Below, one piece after another: positions 18,480 through 30,000 of a stretch of 64,000 bases of DNA. Under the pieces are notes generated by a model, which ran no database searches, was not told the origin of the DNA, and saw only the letters and a program-made list of their open reading frames with translations. Where the stretch lies: the NCBI GenBank assembly GCA_016712985.1, contig JADJQA010000009.1:1-64000 (forward strand), read 5' to 3'. This stretch comes from Sulfuritalea sp. (lineage in GTDB: Bacteria > Pseudomonadota > Gammaproteobacteria > Burkholderiales > Rhodocyclaceae). The first letter of the stretch is position 1, and every line of letters starts with the position of its first letter. The translations under genes and the position numbers were made by a program.

Positions 18480-20290
18480 CCCGGCGATCACGTCACGGGT
18501 TGAACTCGCTCATGGTGTTTACCCCGAGCGGCCCGACCGCAACGAGAATGCACTTGACGACTGGACACGCAACGTCGGCGGCAATCTTTGGCAGCGCTTG
18601 CGGCCGTTCCGGTTGCGGCTTGCCGACCTCGCGGCGGCGGCAACCGCGCAGCAGGAGTCGGTGACGGGGCTCGGCGACGAGGCGCTACGCGAAGCAATGC
18701 GCCGGGTCGCGCGCGACGCCCTTGAACAGCCGACCACGGCCGCGCGGGCATTTGCGCTGGTGCGCGAGGCCGCTCAGCGCAGCCTCGGGATGACGCCCTA
18801 TGATGTCCAGCTCATGGGCGCGGCGGCGCTGTTCGCCGGGAAACTCGCCGAAATGCACACCGGTGAAGGCAAGACGCTGACTGCCGCGCTTGCCGCCTGC
18901 ATCGCCGGGGTGGCTGGCTTGCCCACCCACGTGGTGACCGTGAATGACTACCTGGCCGAGCGCGATGCCAGGGAAATGGGTCCGCTCTACGCCTTCTTCG
19001 GACTCGAGGTCGGTACGATCGTTACCGGCATGAGCCCTGCTGCTGCGTGGCCTGCATTTCGCCATCGTCGACGAGGCCGACAGCATCCTGATCGACGAGG
19101 CCAGGACCCCGCTGATACTCGCCGCCAGCGGCGGCGGCGTGGGCGATCCGGTGCTCTACGCGCAAGCCCTCGATCTGGCGCGCGAACTGAAATCCGGCGA
19201 GCACTTCGAACTGCTGATGGAACGTCGCGAGTTGCACCTGAGCGCCGCCGGCAAGGCGATGCTGGCGGCCCGCTGTGCCACGCTGGGTGATGCCTGGGCA
19301 GCCGGCCACGCGCGCGAGACCCTGGTGGCACAGGCGCTGCGGGCGCTGCTGCTGTTCCATCGGGACCAGCAGTACCTGGTGGCCGACGACGAAATCCATA
19401 TCGTCGATGAATACACCGGCCGCATTCTTCCGGGGCGCAAATGGGAGCAGGGCCTGCATCAGCTCATCGAGGCCAAGGAGGGCTGTCCGCTCTCCGAGCA
19501 GACCCGCACCCTGGCACGCATCACCTATCAGCGCTTCTTCCGTCGCTACGTGCGGCTCTCCGGCATGACCGGCACGGCGCGCGAAGTGCGCGGCGAGATC
19601 TGGGCGGTATATGGTCTGGAGACGGAGACCATACCGACCAACCGGCCCTGTATTCGTGTTTACCTGCCTGCCCTATGCTGCGTCGACGAAGCCGCGAAAT
19701 GGCGGCGCGTGGCGCAAGCGGCGCGCCTGATGCGTGATCAGGGTCGGCCCGTACTGATTGGCTCGCGCTCCGTCGAAGCCTCGGAGAAACTGGCGGCGGC
19801 CTTGACCGAGGCGGGCCTGCCGCACACCGTCCTGAACGCTCGTCAGGATGCCCAGGAGGCCGAAGTCGTTGCCGCAGCGGGCCAGCCCGGCGTGATCACG
19901 GTTGCCACCAACATGGCCGGGCGCGGCACCGACATCCACCTGGGCCGCGGCGTTGTCGAGGCCGGCGGTCTGCATGTGATCCTGACCGAGTACCACGATT
20001 CCTCGCGCATCGATCGACAGCTCTTCGGACGTTGCGCGCGACAGGGCGATCCCGGCAGCGCGCAGGCCATCGTCGGCCTCGACGACGCGCTGTTCCGCGA
20101 TCATGGCGGCGTCCTCCACGCCGTGCTGGCGCGGCGCTATCGCGACGGTTTGCCGCCCCGTTGGCTGGGCGTGCTGACCCGGGTCGCCCAGCGTCGTGCC
20201 GAGAACATTCACGCGCGTACTCGACGCGACACCCTGAATCAGGATCGCAAGCTTGATACCATGCTGGCGTTTGCCGGCAACCAGATCTGA
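18472..20290 (+). CDS. short SecA-like translocation ATPase, with internal deletion/frame break
   Basis: A SecA-type ATPase starting MSSPAITSRVELAHG. Walker A reads MHTGEGKTLTAAL. Motif II is IVDEADSILIDEARTPLI, followed by VDEYTGRILPGRKWEQGLHQLIEAKEG, LSGMTGTA, TNMAGRGTDIHLGRGV and a Gln/Arg finger region (QLFGRCARQGDPGS). At about 19030-19040 the frame shifts from VGTIVTGMSPAA directly into LLLRGLHFAIVDEA, and the stretch expected between them (TYxTNxExxFDYLRD, at least about 35 residues) is missing. The protein stops soon after NBD2, so the helical wing and zinc tail of housekeeping SecA are absent. It therefore looks like a specialised paralog of about 640 residues for its neighbours' substrate. 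Confidence 0.82.
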
Positions 20291-20299
20291 AAGAGAACA

Positions 20300-21139
20300 A
20301 TGAAACGCATGTCCGTGATTTGCGGTCTTTCGCTTGTCGTTATCGCCGCCCAGGCGCAGGACAAGGGCCACGAGTGCCTGATCGAACCATGGCAGCGTGT
20401 CGAAGTGCGCAGTCCGGTCGAAGCGCTGATCGAGTCGGTGCCTGTCGACCGCGGAAGCCGGGTAAAGAAGGGGCAGATCCTGGTCACTCTGGACTCCGGC
20501 GTCGAGCGCGCGGCCTTGGCATCGGCGCGCTACCGCTCGGTAGTGGAGGGCGCAGTTCGCTCCGCCGAGTCGCGCGTGGCCTATGCCCGCGGCAAGCATC
20601 AGCGCCGTGAGGAACTCAAGAAGCAGAATTTCATTTCCGGCCAGGATCGAGACGACGCCTTGGCCGAAATGCAGATCGCCGAAGCCGGCTTGACCGAAGC
20701 CCGGGAAGATCTCGCAGCGGCGGCACTCGAAGCCAGGCGTCTCGAAGAGTTGCTGCGTCAGCGCAAACTCAAGAGCCCGTTTGCCGGAGTGGTTACCGAG
20801 CGTCTGCAGCATCCCGGCGAACTGGCGCAAACGGGAGAAACCGCCCGCGCAATCCTCAAACTCGCGCAGACCGACCATTTGCGTGTCGAGGTCGTTCTGC
20901 CGGCCGCATTGTACGGAACCATCAAGGTCCGGCAGAACGCCGATGTCGATGCGGAAACCCCGCTCAAGGGCCGCTACAAGGCCGTCGTGCAGGTTGTCGA
21001 CGGCGTTGTTGACTCGGCCAGCGGAACCTTCGGCGTGCGTCTCGACCTGCCCAATCCGAATGGCGACATCCCGCCCGGCATCAAGTGCCGGGTGCGCTTC
21101 AATCCGCCTGGTGCGGGTCAGGCAGCGTCGCGCGGGTGA
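20300..21139 (+). CDS. HlyD/RND-type periplasmic adaptor protein
   Basis: A 279-residue membrane-fusion protein with a signal peptide (MKRMSVICGLSLVVIAAQAQ). A lipoyl half-motif (VEVRSPVEALIESVPVDRGSRVKKGQILVTLDS) precedes a coiled-coil hairpin (about 75-150). The second lipoyl half (KSPFAGVVTERLQHPGELAQTG) and a short beta-barrel follow. It is shorter than most HlyD proteins and lacks a cytoplasmic domain. It starts nine bases after the SecA-like gene, so the two are probably one transcript. Confidence 0.88.
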   Translation: MKRMSVICGLSLVVIAAQAQDKGHECLIEPWQRVEVRSPVEALIESVPVDRGSRVKKGQILVTLDSGVERAALASARYRSVVEGAVRSAESRVAYARGKHQRREELKKQNFISGQDRDDALAEMQIAEAGLTEAREDLAAAALEARRLEELLRQRKLKSPFAGVVTERLQHPGELAQTGETARAILKLAQTDHLRVEVVLPAALYGTIKVRQNADVDAETPLKGRYKAVVQVVDGVVDSASGTFGVRLDLPNPNGDIPPGIKCRVRFNPPGAGQAASRG

Positions 21140-21291
21140 CCAGTATTTCTCGTGCCCCGTGGATGCCTTCGGCATCCCCTTCGGCATCCCGTCGCGGCTG
21201 CAATCGTTTACACTTCACGGAGCAAGACCAGACAACCGGAAGATGGCGTTTCCGGAAAATCAATCCCGATGTACTGTTCAGGAGAAACTCG

Positions 21292-21583
21292 ATGGCAACT
21301 TCGAAAGGCAATGCCCCCGATGGGGCGAAAGCGGGACCCGTGGTGAAATGGAACGTGGCCCAACTGAAGAGTTCGTATGTAAACTTCGCCAATGCCAATA
21401 GCACGCGGGAGGAGGTTGTCCTGAATTTTGGCCTCAACAACACCTGGGATCGCGCCACGCCCGAAGTGGAAGTCGAATTGGGGCATCGCATTGTGATGAG
21501 CCCATACGCAGCGAAGCGCCTGGCGGGAGATCCTTGCCAAGCTGATCACCGAGTACGAATCGCGCTACGGCGAACTCAAGTGA
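21292..21583 (+). CDS. DUF3467 family protein (one frame break near the C-terminus)
   Basis: A protein of about 96 residues after frame repair. WNVAQLKSSYVNFANANSTREEVVLNFGLN and VEVELGHRIVMSPYAAKRLA match DUF3467. At about 21525 a GGG run shifts the frame; in the adjoining frame the ending reads EILAKLITEYESRYGELK with a stop at 21581-21583, the expected family C-terminus. A purine-rich RBS (AGGAGA) lies nine bases before ATG 21292. The family has no settled role. It closes the export-type gene set and faces the giant gene's 3' end. Confidence 0.78.
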
Positions 21584-21627
21584 GGAGGTAAGTTCCCGTG
21601 AAGGGTCGCCAGCGCGCCAAGAACGCC

Positions 21628-21725
21628 GTCATTCCCGCGTAGGCGGGAATCCAGTTTCCGAGACCGACGCCGTTTGAAGACAGTCGGATGAACGACCTGG
21701 ATTCCCGCTTTCGCGGGAATGACGG
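21628..21725. repeat. REP-like palindromes (ATTCCCGC/GCGGGAAT)
   Basis: Two hairpins flank a spacer: ATTCCCGCGTAGGCGGGAAT and ATTCCCGCTTTCGCGGGAAT. Similar elements occur at 52.6 and 60.25 kb. They fill the gap between the convergent DUF3467 and giant genes and may also stop transcription, but no T-run follows either stem. Confidence 0.65.
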
Positions 21726-21760
21726 TTGACCGTTCCCCCATTTCAACCGGTGTCGCCGTG

Positions 21761-24053
21761 TCAGCTCCTTGGCAACACCAGCCGCCAGGCCGGTTTCCTC
21801 GCGGACTTCTCGGTTTGGCCGCCCACCCACTGGCCCAGCCAATCGGCGTGCTGACTGGCTGATCTTTCGGCTGCATAAGCCTTGGCGGTCTGGTCAAATC
21901 GCAGCTTGGGCGCCGCCTTGACACGGATCGCGCCGTCGGTGGCATCCTTGCCGACTTGCGGGGCAGGGTTCAGCGTCAGCCGGGTCTCGTTGAGTTGCGC
22001 CCATTGCAGGTCCAGCGCCAGCGTACTGACGGCAGTGGATGCCACGCGGAAGTCCAGCTCCAGCAGGCTGCCGGTGCCGCCGGTCAGCGCATTCAGCCGG
22101 CTCATGTCGACAGTGAGCAGGCCCGGCTTGTTATCCGTCACGACCCAGCCGAAGTCCAGCGTCAGGTTGCCCAGGCGTACCGCGACCAGTTGCAGGTCGG
22201 ACGCCGAATAGGCCAGTTTGAGTTGGACGCTGGCCAGGCCCGCAGCGGTGTCGAGGTTGACCGGGACCGTGACCGTTTCACCCGCCTTGGCGTCTACCGT
22301 TGGCAGGCTGACCAGCGGGTCGGCTCCGGAGTAGGTGATGGGACCGATGCCGGTCGGGATGGCGGGGATCGCGGTTTGGGCGATACCTTGCACCTTCTGC
22401 GTCAGCAGTCGCGTATCTAGCGCACTCAGCGTGCCGTTGGCGGTGACGTTGCCGACGATCATCGGGTCGGCCAGCGGGTAGGCGCCGAAGCCGCTGTCCA
22501 GGCGGACCAGCACGCGTTGCAGCAGCGTTACGTCGCTGGTGGTGTAGGCGGCGTTGCCGGTGGTATCTCCCAGGAAAGCCACGACATGCAGGCCGTCGTC
22601 GTCGCGCAGGCTGACTTCGGTGCTGTCCTTCCAGGCCTGGAGGTTGCGAAGGTCGAGGATGTGCTTGGCGCCGTACTGGCTGGTGATGGCGGTGGCGGGG
22701 ACCTTGGCGGTGAGTTTGACGACGTCGGTGAGTGCGTTGGTGAGGCCGGCGATGCCGGTGACGGTGATGGTCACCTGGCCGGTGCCGTAGACAGCTTGAG
22801 TATCGGTGCCAATGAGGCCGGTCACATCGGTAATGCTTAGCAGGTTGGCGTCGTACTTCAGGGTGAAGCTGATCTTGCTGACCCCGGCGGCGTTGCTGAT
22901 CTTGATCGGCAGGCCGCTGCCGCTGGCCGGGAGGTTGACGTCCTGGCCGGGGCCGCGGGCGAATTCGCCGATGCTCAAGATTGCGCCGCTGCCGGTGATG
23001 CTGATGTTGTTCTTGACGTGATTGCCCCCCGCGTTGCCGTCTTCGTCGCCGTCCAGCAGGCGGCCCTGGGTATCAACAAAGCCATTGGCGCGGCTCTCCA
23101 GGGTCAGGCTATAAGTGCCGTTGGGCAGAACACCGCTGGTCTTGACGAAGGTATAACCCATCCGGTCGGCATCCACCACGATGCTGCCTGCAACAGCGCG
23201 GCCGTTCGCTCCCTTGAGCACAGCGTCGGCGGCGCCAAATCCGTAGCTGACGGCACTGGCGTCGAAGCCGTCGTACAGGTTCAGCAGGTTGGCGTCCAGC
23301 GCATGGTTGAAGCGGACCTGGTAACCGGTGTTTGTGGTGGTGACAGCCGTAACCCGGAAAGCATCCACATTGAAATACACCGTGGCGGTATCCGTGGTGA
23401 CGCCGTCGCTGACCGTGTAGGTGAAGCTGTCCGGGCCCACGTAGCCCAAGGTCGGGGTGTAGCTGAAGGTGCCGCTGCCCAGATCGACCACCGCGCCGTG
23501 TTGCGCTTGCGTATTGCCAACCACGCCGAGGGAATCCCCGTCGAGGTCAAGGTCATTGCCCAGTACGTTAACCTGGACACTGGTGTTGGCTTGCAGCGTG
23601 TCCACAATGTCGTCCACCGCGTCGGGCGCCGTGTTGGTGACGTTGAAGCTGACCCACGCAGTGTCTTCGGCAATGCCGTCGCTGATCGTGTAGCTGAAAC
23701 TGTCCGTGCCGACATAGTTCTCGTTCGGCGTGTAGGTGAACAGGCCGCCACCGAGATGTTCCACCAGACCGTTGCCAGCCTGGGTATTGGCGATCACCGT
23801 GAATACGTCGAGGTCAGGATCGCTGTCGTTGATCAGCACGCCCACCTGCAAGCTGGTGTTGGCGTGCAGATCGTACGAACCGTCGTCCACCGCGTCGGGC
23901 GCGGTGTTGGTGACGTTGAAGCTGACCCATGCAGTGTCGTCGGCCATGCCGTCGCTGATCGTGTAGCTGAAACTATCCGTGCCGACATAGTTCTCGTTCG
24001 GCGTGTAGTTGAACAGGCCACCACCGAGATGTTCCACCAGACCGTTGCTGGCT
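21761..24053 (-). CDS. giant protein segment 6: last repeats and cohesin-dockerin-cohesin C-terminus
   Basis: About 760 residues. Cadherin-like repeats run to about 23.37 kb. A big Ig-like domain (FRVTAVTTTNTGYQVRFNHA) follows. A cohesin-like domain lies at about 22.98-22.69 kb (ISFTLKYDANLLSITDV). A dockerin-like pair of calcium loops lies at 22.57-22.38 kb (GDTTGNAAYTTSDVTLLQRV and VGNVTANGTLSALDTRLLTQ). A second cohesin-like domain covers about 22.3-21.95 kb (VPVNLDTAAGLASVQLKLAY). The end reads KPAWRLVLPRS. No LPXTG, PEP-CTERM or T1SS GGxGxD repeats are seen. Confidence 0.82.
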
Positions 24054-27000
24054 GGGTATTGGCGATCACCGTGAATACGTCGAGGTCAGGATCGCTGTCG
24101 TTGATCAGCACGCCCACCTGCAAGCTGGTGTTGGCGTGCAGATCGTACGGGCCGTCGTCCGCTGCGTCGGGCGCGGTGTTGGTGACGTTGAAGCTGACCC
24201 ATGCAGTGTCGTCGGCAATGCCGTCGCTGATCGTGTAGCTGAAACTATCCGTGCCGACATAGTTCTCGTTCGCCGTGTAGTTGAACAGGCCACCACCGAG
24301 ATGTTCCACCAGACCGTTGCTGGCTTGGGTATTGGCGATCACCGTGAATACGTCGAGGTCAGGATCGCTGTCGTTGATCAGCACGCCCACCTGCAAGCTG
24401 GTGTTGGCGTGCAGATCGTACGGGCCGTCGTCCGCTGCGTCCGGCGCGGTGTTGGTGACGTTGAAGCTGACCCATGCAGTGTCTTCGGCAATGCCGTCGC
24501 TGATCGTGTAGCTGAAACTGTCCGTGCCGACATAGTTCTCGTTCGGCGTGTAGAACAGGCCGCCACCGAGATGTTCCACCAGACCGTTGCTGGCCTGGGT
24601 ATTGGCGATCACCGTGAATACGTCGTCGAGGTCAGATCGCTGTCGTTGATCAGCACGCCCACCTGCAAGCTGGTGTTGGCGTGCAGATCGTACGGGCCGT
24701 CGTCCACGGCGTCCGGGGCCTGGTTCGGGGCGATGATCTCGATCTGTGCATCCGCCGTGGCGGGGGCCTTTTCCTGATTGCCGGCGTTGTCGCGGGCGAT
24801 GCTGTAGAAGGCGTAGTTGCGACCGTACTCGCCGATGTACTCGGCTTCGGTCAGCGTGGTGTCCTCCAGCCACAGGCTGAAGGCGGCACCGTCGGTGGAA
24901 ACGAAGATATCGAAACTCGCCAGACCGGATCCGCTGTCGCCGTCGGTTCCGCTCCATTCCACCAGGAAGCTGGTGTCGAGGGTGGAAGCCGGCAAGGTGC
25001 TGACATTGCTGGTGGGTACGCCGGCATCGAGGGTGTTGAAGATCGGCGGAGTACCGATCGGGCCTTCGGTGTCGAACACGATGACGGCCTCGGCATCGAC
25101 CACGTCGCCGGTCGCGGCAGCCTTCTTTGCCTTGATGGTGTAGGAGACGAAGCCGTCGCCGCGGCCCGTGGCGTCGTTGGGCGGCAGGAAGCCGATTTCG
25201 GCGTCTTCGGGCACTTCACCGGTTTCCGGATCGAGTGTCGTCAGCGTCCAGGTGGCGAGGCCGGCAAGGGTATCGATGTTGACCACGGCGCGCAGCAGGA
25301 AGCCGCGGCTTTCCGTCAGGTCCAGGGTCTGGCTGAAGAAGGCCTTGTCGCCGGCGAGTTCCTGACGGAAATCGCCGAAGCCGAAGTCGTCCACCCGGAA
25401 GGTGCGCCAATCCAGGTCGGCATCCAGTTGCTGGGTGATGAACACCTGCTGGGCCGGCGCCGTGGCCGAAGCCTGGTTCTCGAAGCGGATCATGTAGCTG
25501 AAGGTGTCGCCGGCCGGAACCCACTTTTCGTCGCCGAAGCCCGCCGGGCCCACGATGTCGTTGGGATCCGAAGGCCGAATGATGTTGGTGCCGCCGTTGT
25601 CATTGGGGCCGCCGGGCTGCGGTCCGGGATTCGGATTGGGAGGCGGCTGCGGGTTCCATTCCCAGATTGGCGTGGTGTAGGTCACGAAGGCCGCCGCGCC
25701 AGTAGCCTTGCTGCCACCGAGACCCGCGCCGATACCGATTTCGGTGCCGGCATAGCCGTTGCTGTCGACGTTCACCGCGCCGGCCACACCCACAACACCG
25801 GGGCCGATCGCGCCCTGAACCGAGCCGCCCCAACCGGGAGACGGCGTGCCGTCGGGCGAGAACGTGAGACCCACGCCAACGCCCGGTGTGGTGGCTCCCG
25901 CCGCGCCCTGGAAGTAGATGCCGTTGGATCCGATCTGGATCGCGCCGCCGCCGCCGCCGCCGAAACCGCCCGAGATGCCGATGCTGATGTACCAAAGGCC
26001 GGTCGGGTCGATCAGGTAGGTGGGCGCACCACCGACGTAGTCATAGACATTGATGCCGCCCAGATAACCGACCGGGTCGCGACTCACGAAGCGGCCGGTG
26101 TCGGCGTCGTAGACCCGCGCGCGCATGGCCGAAAGATTGAGTTCGGTGTCGCTCAGGATGCCCGACTGGCCGACGAAGTCGAACGGTGAACCAATGGTTT
26201 CGCTGCCATACAGCCGATTGCCGAAGGGCTCCAGCAGGTAGCTGCTGGCCTCGCCGCCGGCGCCGTCGAACACATTGACGAGGTTGCCGGTGAGGTCGAA
26301 GCCGAAGTAGCTGCTGGTTCCCCCCGTGGTCTGCCCGAGCAAGCCGAGGGCATACTGGTAGCTGGCGATGGGGTCACCGTCCGCCTCGTAGCTGGCCACC
26401 GGGTTGGGCTCGCCGCTGGCGTCTACCAGATAGCGGGTCCAGACGCCGTCGTCAGCCATGCCAACCAGCAGGCCCAGCGCGTTGTAGTCCATGGCCAGCG
26501 ACTGGCCGCCGGCGCTGGCGCTGACCAGCCGGCCCAGGCTGTCGTAGCTGTAGGTGGTCACGCCGTCGCTCAACAGGTTGCCGTCGGCGTCGTAGCTGCT
26601 GCCCAGGCCGCCCACGGCGGTGTACTGGTTCAGGGCGTTCACCGTGTAGACGGCGGTCACCCCATCCTCGGTGACGCTGGTGCGATTGCCTTCCGCGTCA
26701 TAGTGGTAAGACAGCGAGCGGCTGGGCACCCCGGCCTCGGTGGAGGTGAATACGGCGCTGGTCAGGCGGCCGAGGGCGGAATATTCGTAAGCCCAGTTGC
26801 CGCTTTCGGTTGTCACGCTGACGGGCCGTCCGAGCAGGTCGTGCTCGTAGTCGAAGAAGCTCAGCACATCCTCGTCTGCATCGGTATGCGTGATCGACTG
26901 TAGTAGCCCCCCTGCGTCGTAGGTGTAGGTCACTTCGACGCCGTTGCCCAGCGTTTTTGCTCACCAGGCGGCCGGCGGCGTCGTAGCTGAAGTCGGCCAG

Positions 27001-30000
27001 ATCCTCGTCGGCGCCGTCGGCGGCGCGGATCAAACGACCGGCGCTGTCGTACTCGTAATGCACGGCGTTGCCGTCATGGTCGGTGATCGAGGTGCGCCGT
27101 CCGTCGGCGTCGTAGGTATAGGCCAAGCTCTGACCATCGGGGTAATTCGCCTGGGTCATGCGGCCGGCATTGTCGTAGGCAAAGCTGATGGTTTCTTCCA
27201 GCGCGCCGGCCGTGTCGTAGCCTTTCACCATGACCAGGTTGCCGACCGCGTCGTATTGGTACTCGACGCGGCTATCGTCGGCCGGAGTGCTGCGCTCCGT
27301 GACACGACCCGCGGCATCGTACTCGTAGGTGGTGGTCTGGCCGCGCGCGTTGGTCATCGTCAGCACGTTGCCGCTGCCGTCGTAGGTGTAATCGACGTGG
27401 CTGCCGTCGGCATAGGTGGTGCGGGTCAGGTTGCCCTCGGCATCGTAGGCATACTGGCTGGCATTGCCGTTGGCGTCGACGATACCGGTCAGGCGGTCGA
27501 AAGCGCCGTAGCTGAAGCTGCGCTCGTTGCCCAGCGGATCTTCGGTGCCGATCAGGTTGCCCAGGGCGTCATGGTTGTTGCCGTAGAGCAGGTTCTGGAT
27601 CGAGTAGTCGGTCAGGTTCCCCTGGTCGTCGAACTGGAAGCCGCTGGTCTGGCCGGCGCTGTTGCTGACGCGAGCCAGGCGACCCAGGTCGTTGTACATC
27701 AAGGTCGTGGTGAAGCCGGTGGCGTCGATCTCCATCCGGGCTTCGGCGGCGCTGCCATAGCTGTAATCGACAACCTCGCTACCGGCGGTGGACTCGCGGA
27801 TCAGACGCCCGTGGCTGTCGTATTCATAGTTGCGCACGACGCCCGCCGCGCTGGTGACGCTGGTCAGGGCATGCAACTGGGAGCGGCTGGCGCCGGTGGT
27901 GTCGTAGCCATAGCTGGTGGCGCCGGCGGGGCCGGAGACGCTGATCAGGTGCCCGTCGGCATCGTAGCCGTAAGTGACGGTGCGCCCCGCGCTGTCGGTA
28001 ACCGCGCTGATGCGGCCGGCGAGATCGCGGCTGAACACGAAGCTCTGCGCACCGGCGACCAGGCCGGTCATCGCGCCGTCGCCGGTCAAGTCGCCGTCGT
28101 CGTCGTAGGTCACGTCGATGACGTTGCCACGCAGATCCTGCAGCGCGTCGAGTTGGCCGTCGGGACGGAAGATCAACTGCGTTCCATCCTGCTCGGTCAT
28201 CCGATAGCCGCCCCCCACGAGAGCCAGGCTGGCCTGTTCGCCGCTCGCCCCGAGGTAAGTGCCGTCGGTCTGGCGCAGGAAGGCGCGCATGCCATCCATC
28301 GTCAGGATGCTGACGTTGCCGGCGGAGTCGGTGCTGGCCTGCATGTCCCAGAAGCTGTTCCAGCCCCAGCCCATGCTGCCTTGCTGGTTGCGACCCACCA
28401 GTGAAGCGTCGTAGTAGCGGGTAAATACCAGATCCTGGCCCGGCGCCGCGAGGGTCAGGTCGGTGGCGGACTCCAGCAGCGTCTTGGGCAGGCCGGCGCC
28501 GACTTGCAGCAATTCGAATTGCAGCAGGGCGCCGAGGTCGTCCACATAGCGACCGAGGGCGCTCAGGTGGGTGGCATTGTCGCCCATCACCGCGAGGTAG
28601 TCGTTGAAGCTGGTGCCGATGCTGGCCTTGAATTCGTCCCACAGCACGTCCCAGGCAGCTGCCTCGACGTGATCCGGGCGGTAGGATTCCTGCAGGGCTT
28701 CCCAGTCGATCGGCGTATCGCCTCCGATCGCAAAGGCGCTGAAACTCACCCGGCCAGTGCCGATCGTGGGGTTGAATGCCACCTGGATGCTGCCGCGCGC
28801 GCCGGGGGTGAGGATGCCCGCCGGGCCCTCACGGTTGATCGCATAGAACTCGAGGTTGTTGCCGCCGAACTGGCTGGCTCCGGGCGCCCGGAATTCGGCG
28901 TAGTCGGCGCTCAGGCCGATCAGCGGCGCGACGATATCGGTATCGCCATCGTTGACGTACTCGATGACCACGCTGCCGGCGTTGCCCGGCCGCAGCGAAG
29001 ACGGTACCTGGATGTCGATCTTCAACTCGCCGGCCGGCTTGTCGTTGATGGTGAAGGCATTCGGCGCCAGGGTCAGTTTCCCGTCGCCCTCGATCTGGAT
29101 GTCGTAGACGCCGGTGTCCATGCCGCGCAGGTCGAATGTCGCCCACAACGTGCTGCTGTCCACCCACCAGACCCGGCTGGCGAGCAGGCTGGAACTATCC
29201 TCGGTCACCAGGCTGACCTGGCCATTCACCGGGAACTTGGCGCCCTGCAGGGCCACGGTGACCTGCCCCTGGTTGCTGCCCTGCACCGGCGCGATGTCCT
29301 GGATCGAGAATTCCAGCACCCCGGCTTCCAGGCTGAAGGCGGAACTGCCGTCGCTGGCATAGGCCATGATGTAGTAGGTGCCGGCCCGGGTGCTGGGCAC
29401 GATGATGCGCTGGTCGGCCGAGAAGGCCTCGGAGAAGCCCTGATCGAACACGGTGCGGCTGGGCATTTCGCCATAACGCAGATACAGTTCGTTGGCGGCA
29501 TTGGATGCATCCAGGTCCACCACCAGCGTTTCACCGGCGCCGACTTCCACCTTGTAGAACACCGCCTTGCCCTGGTTGAGGTTGCCGTTGGCCGCCATAC
29601 CCAGCGTCAGTTGCTGCACATCCACCTCCGCCACGTTGAGCGAGGCGCCGATGTTGTTGGCGTTGTTGCTTTCCGGCAATTGGTTGAGGATGTCGCTGCG
29701 GATGATCACGTAGTAGTCGCCCGGCGTAAGGCCCGGCAACTCGGCGCTGACCGATTCGGAGTAGCTGCTCTGGGCGCCAACGTTATGGGATGTCTGGACG
29801 CTGGCGAACAGCGCGTCGCCGACATCCCAAGTGGCATCGAGGGACAGGTAGATGGAGTCCTTCCAGGTGCCGACGGCGGCGTTGTCGCTGTTGTTCTGGA
29901 TCGTGTAGCCGATGGTGGCGCTTAGTCCCGGCGTGGCAGTGGCCGGCACCGTGATGGTGCCTACCGTCAGGTCGGCAGGCTCGGCCAGTTGCACATTCAG

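Noticed and set aside
23600..24715. Direct repeats as a CRISPR array
   Set aside because: The unit is 273 nt with no unique spacers and codes for cadherin-like repeats.
24637..26130. RHS toxin and immunity pair
   Set aside because: The sequence after the RHS core is Gly-rich and DUF11-like with no toxin motif, and no small immunity gene follows.
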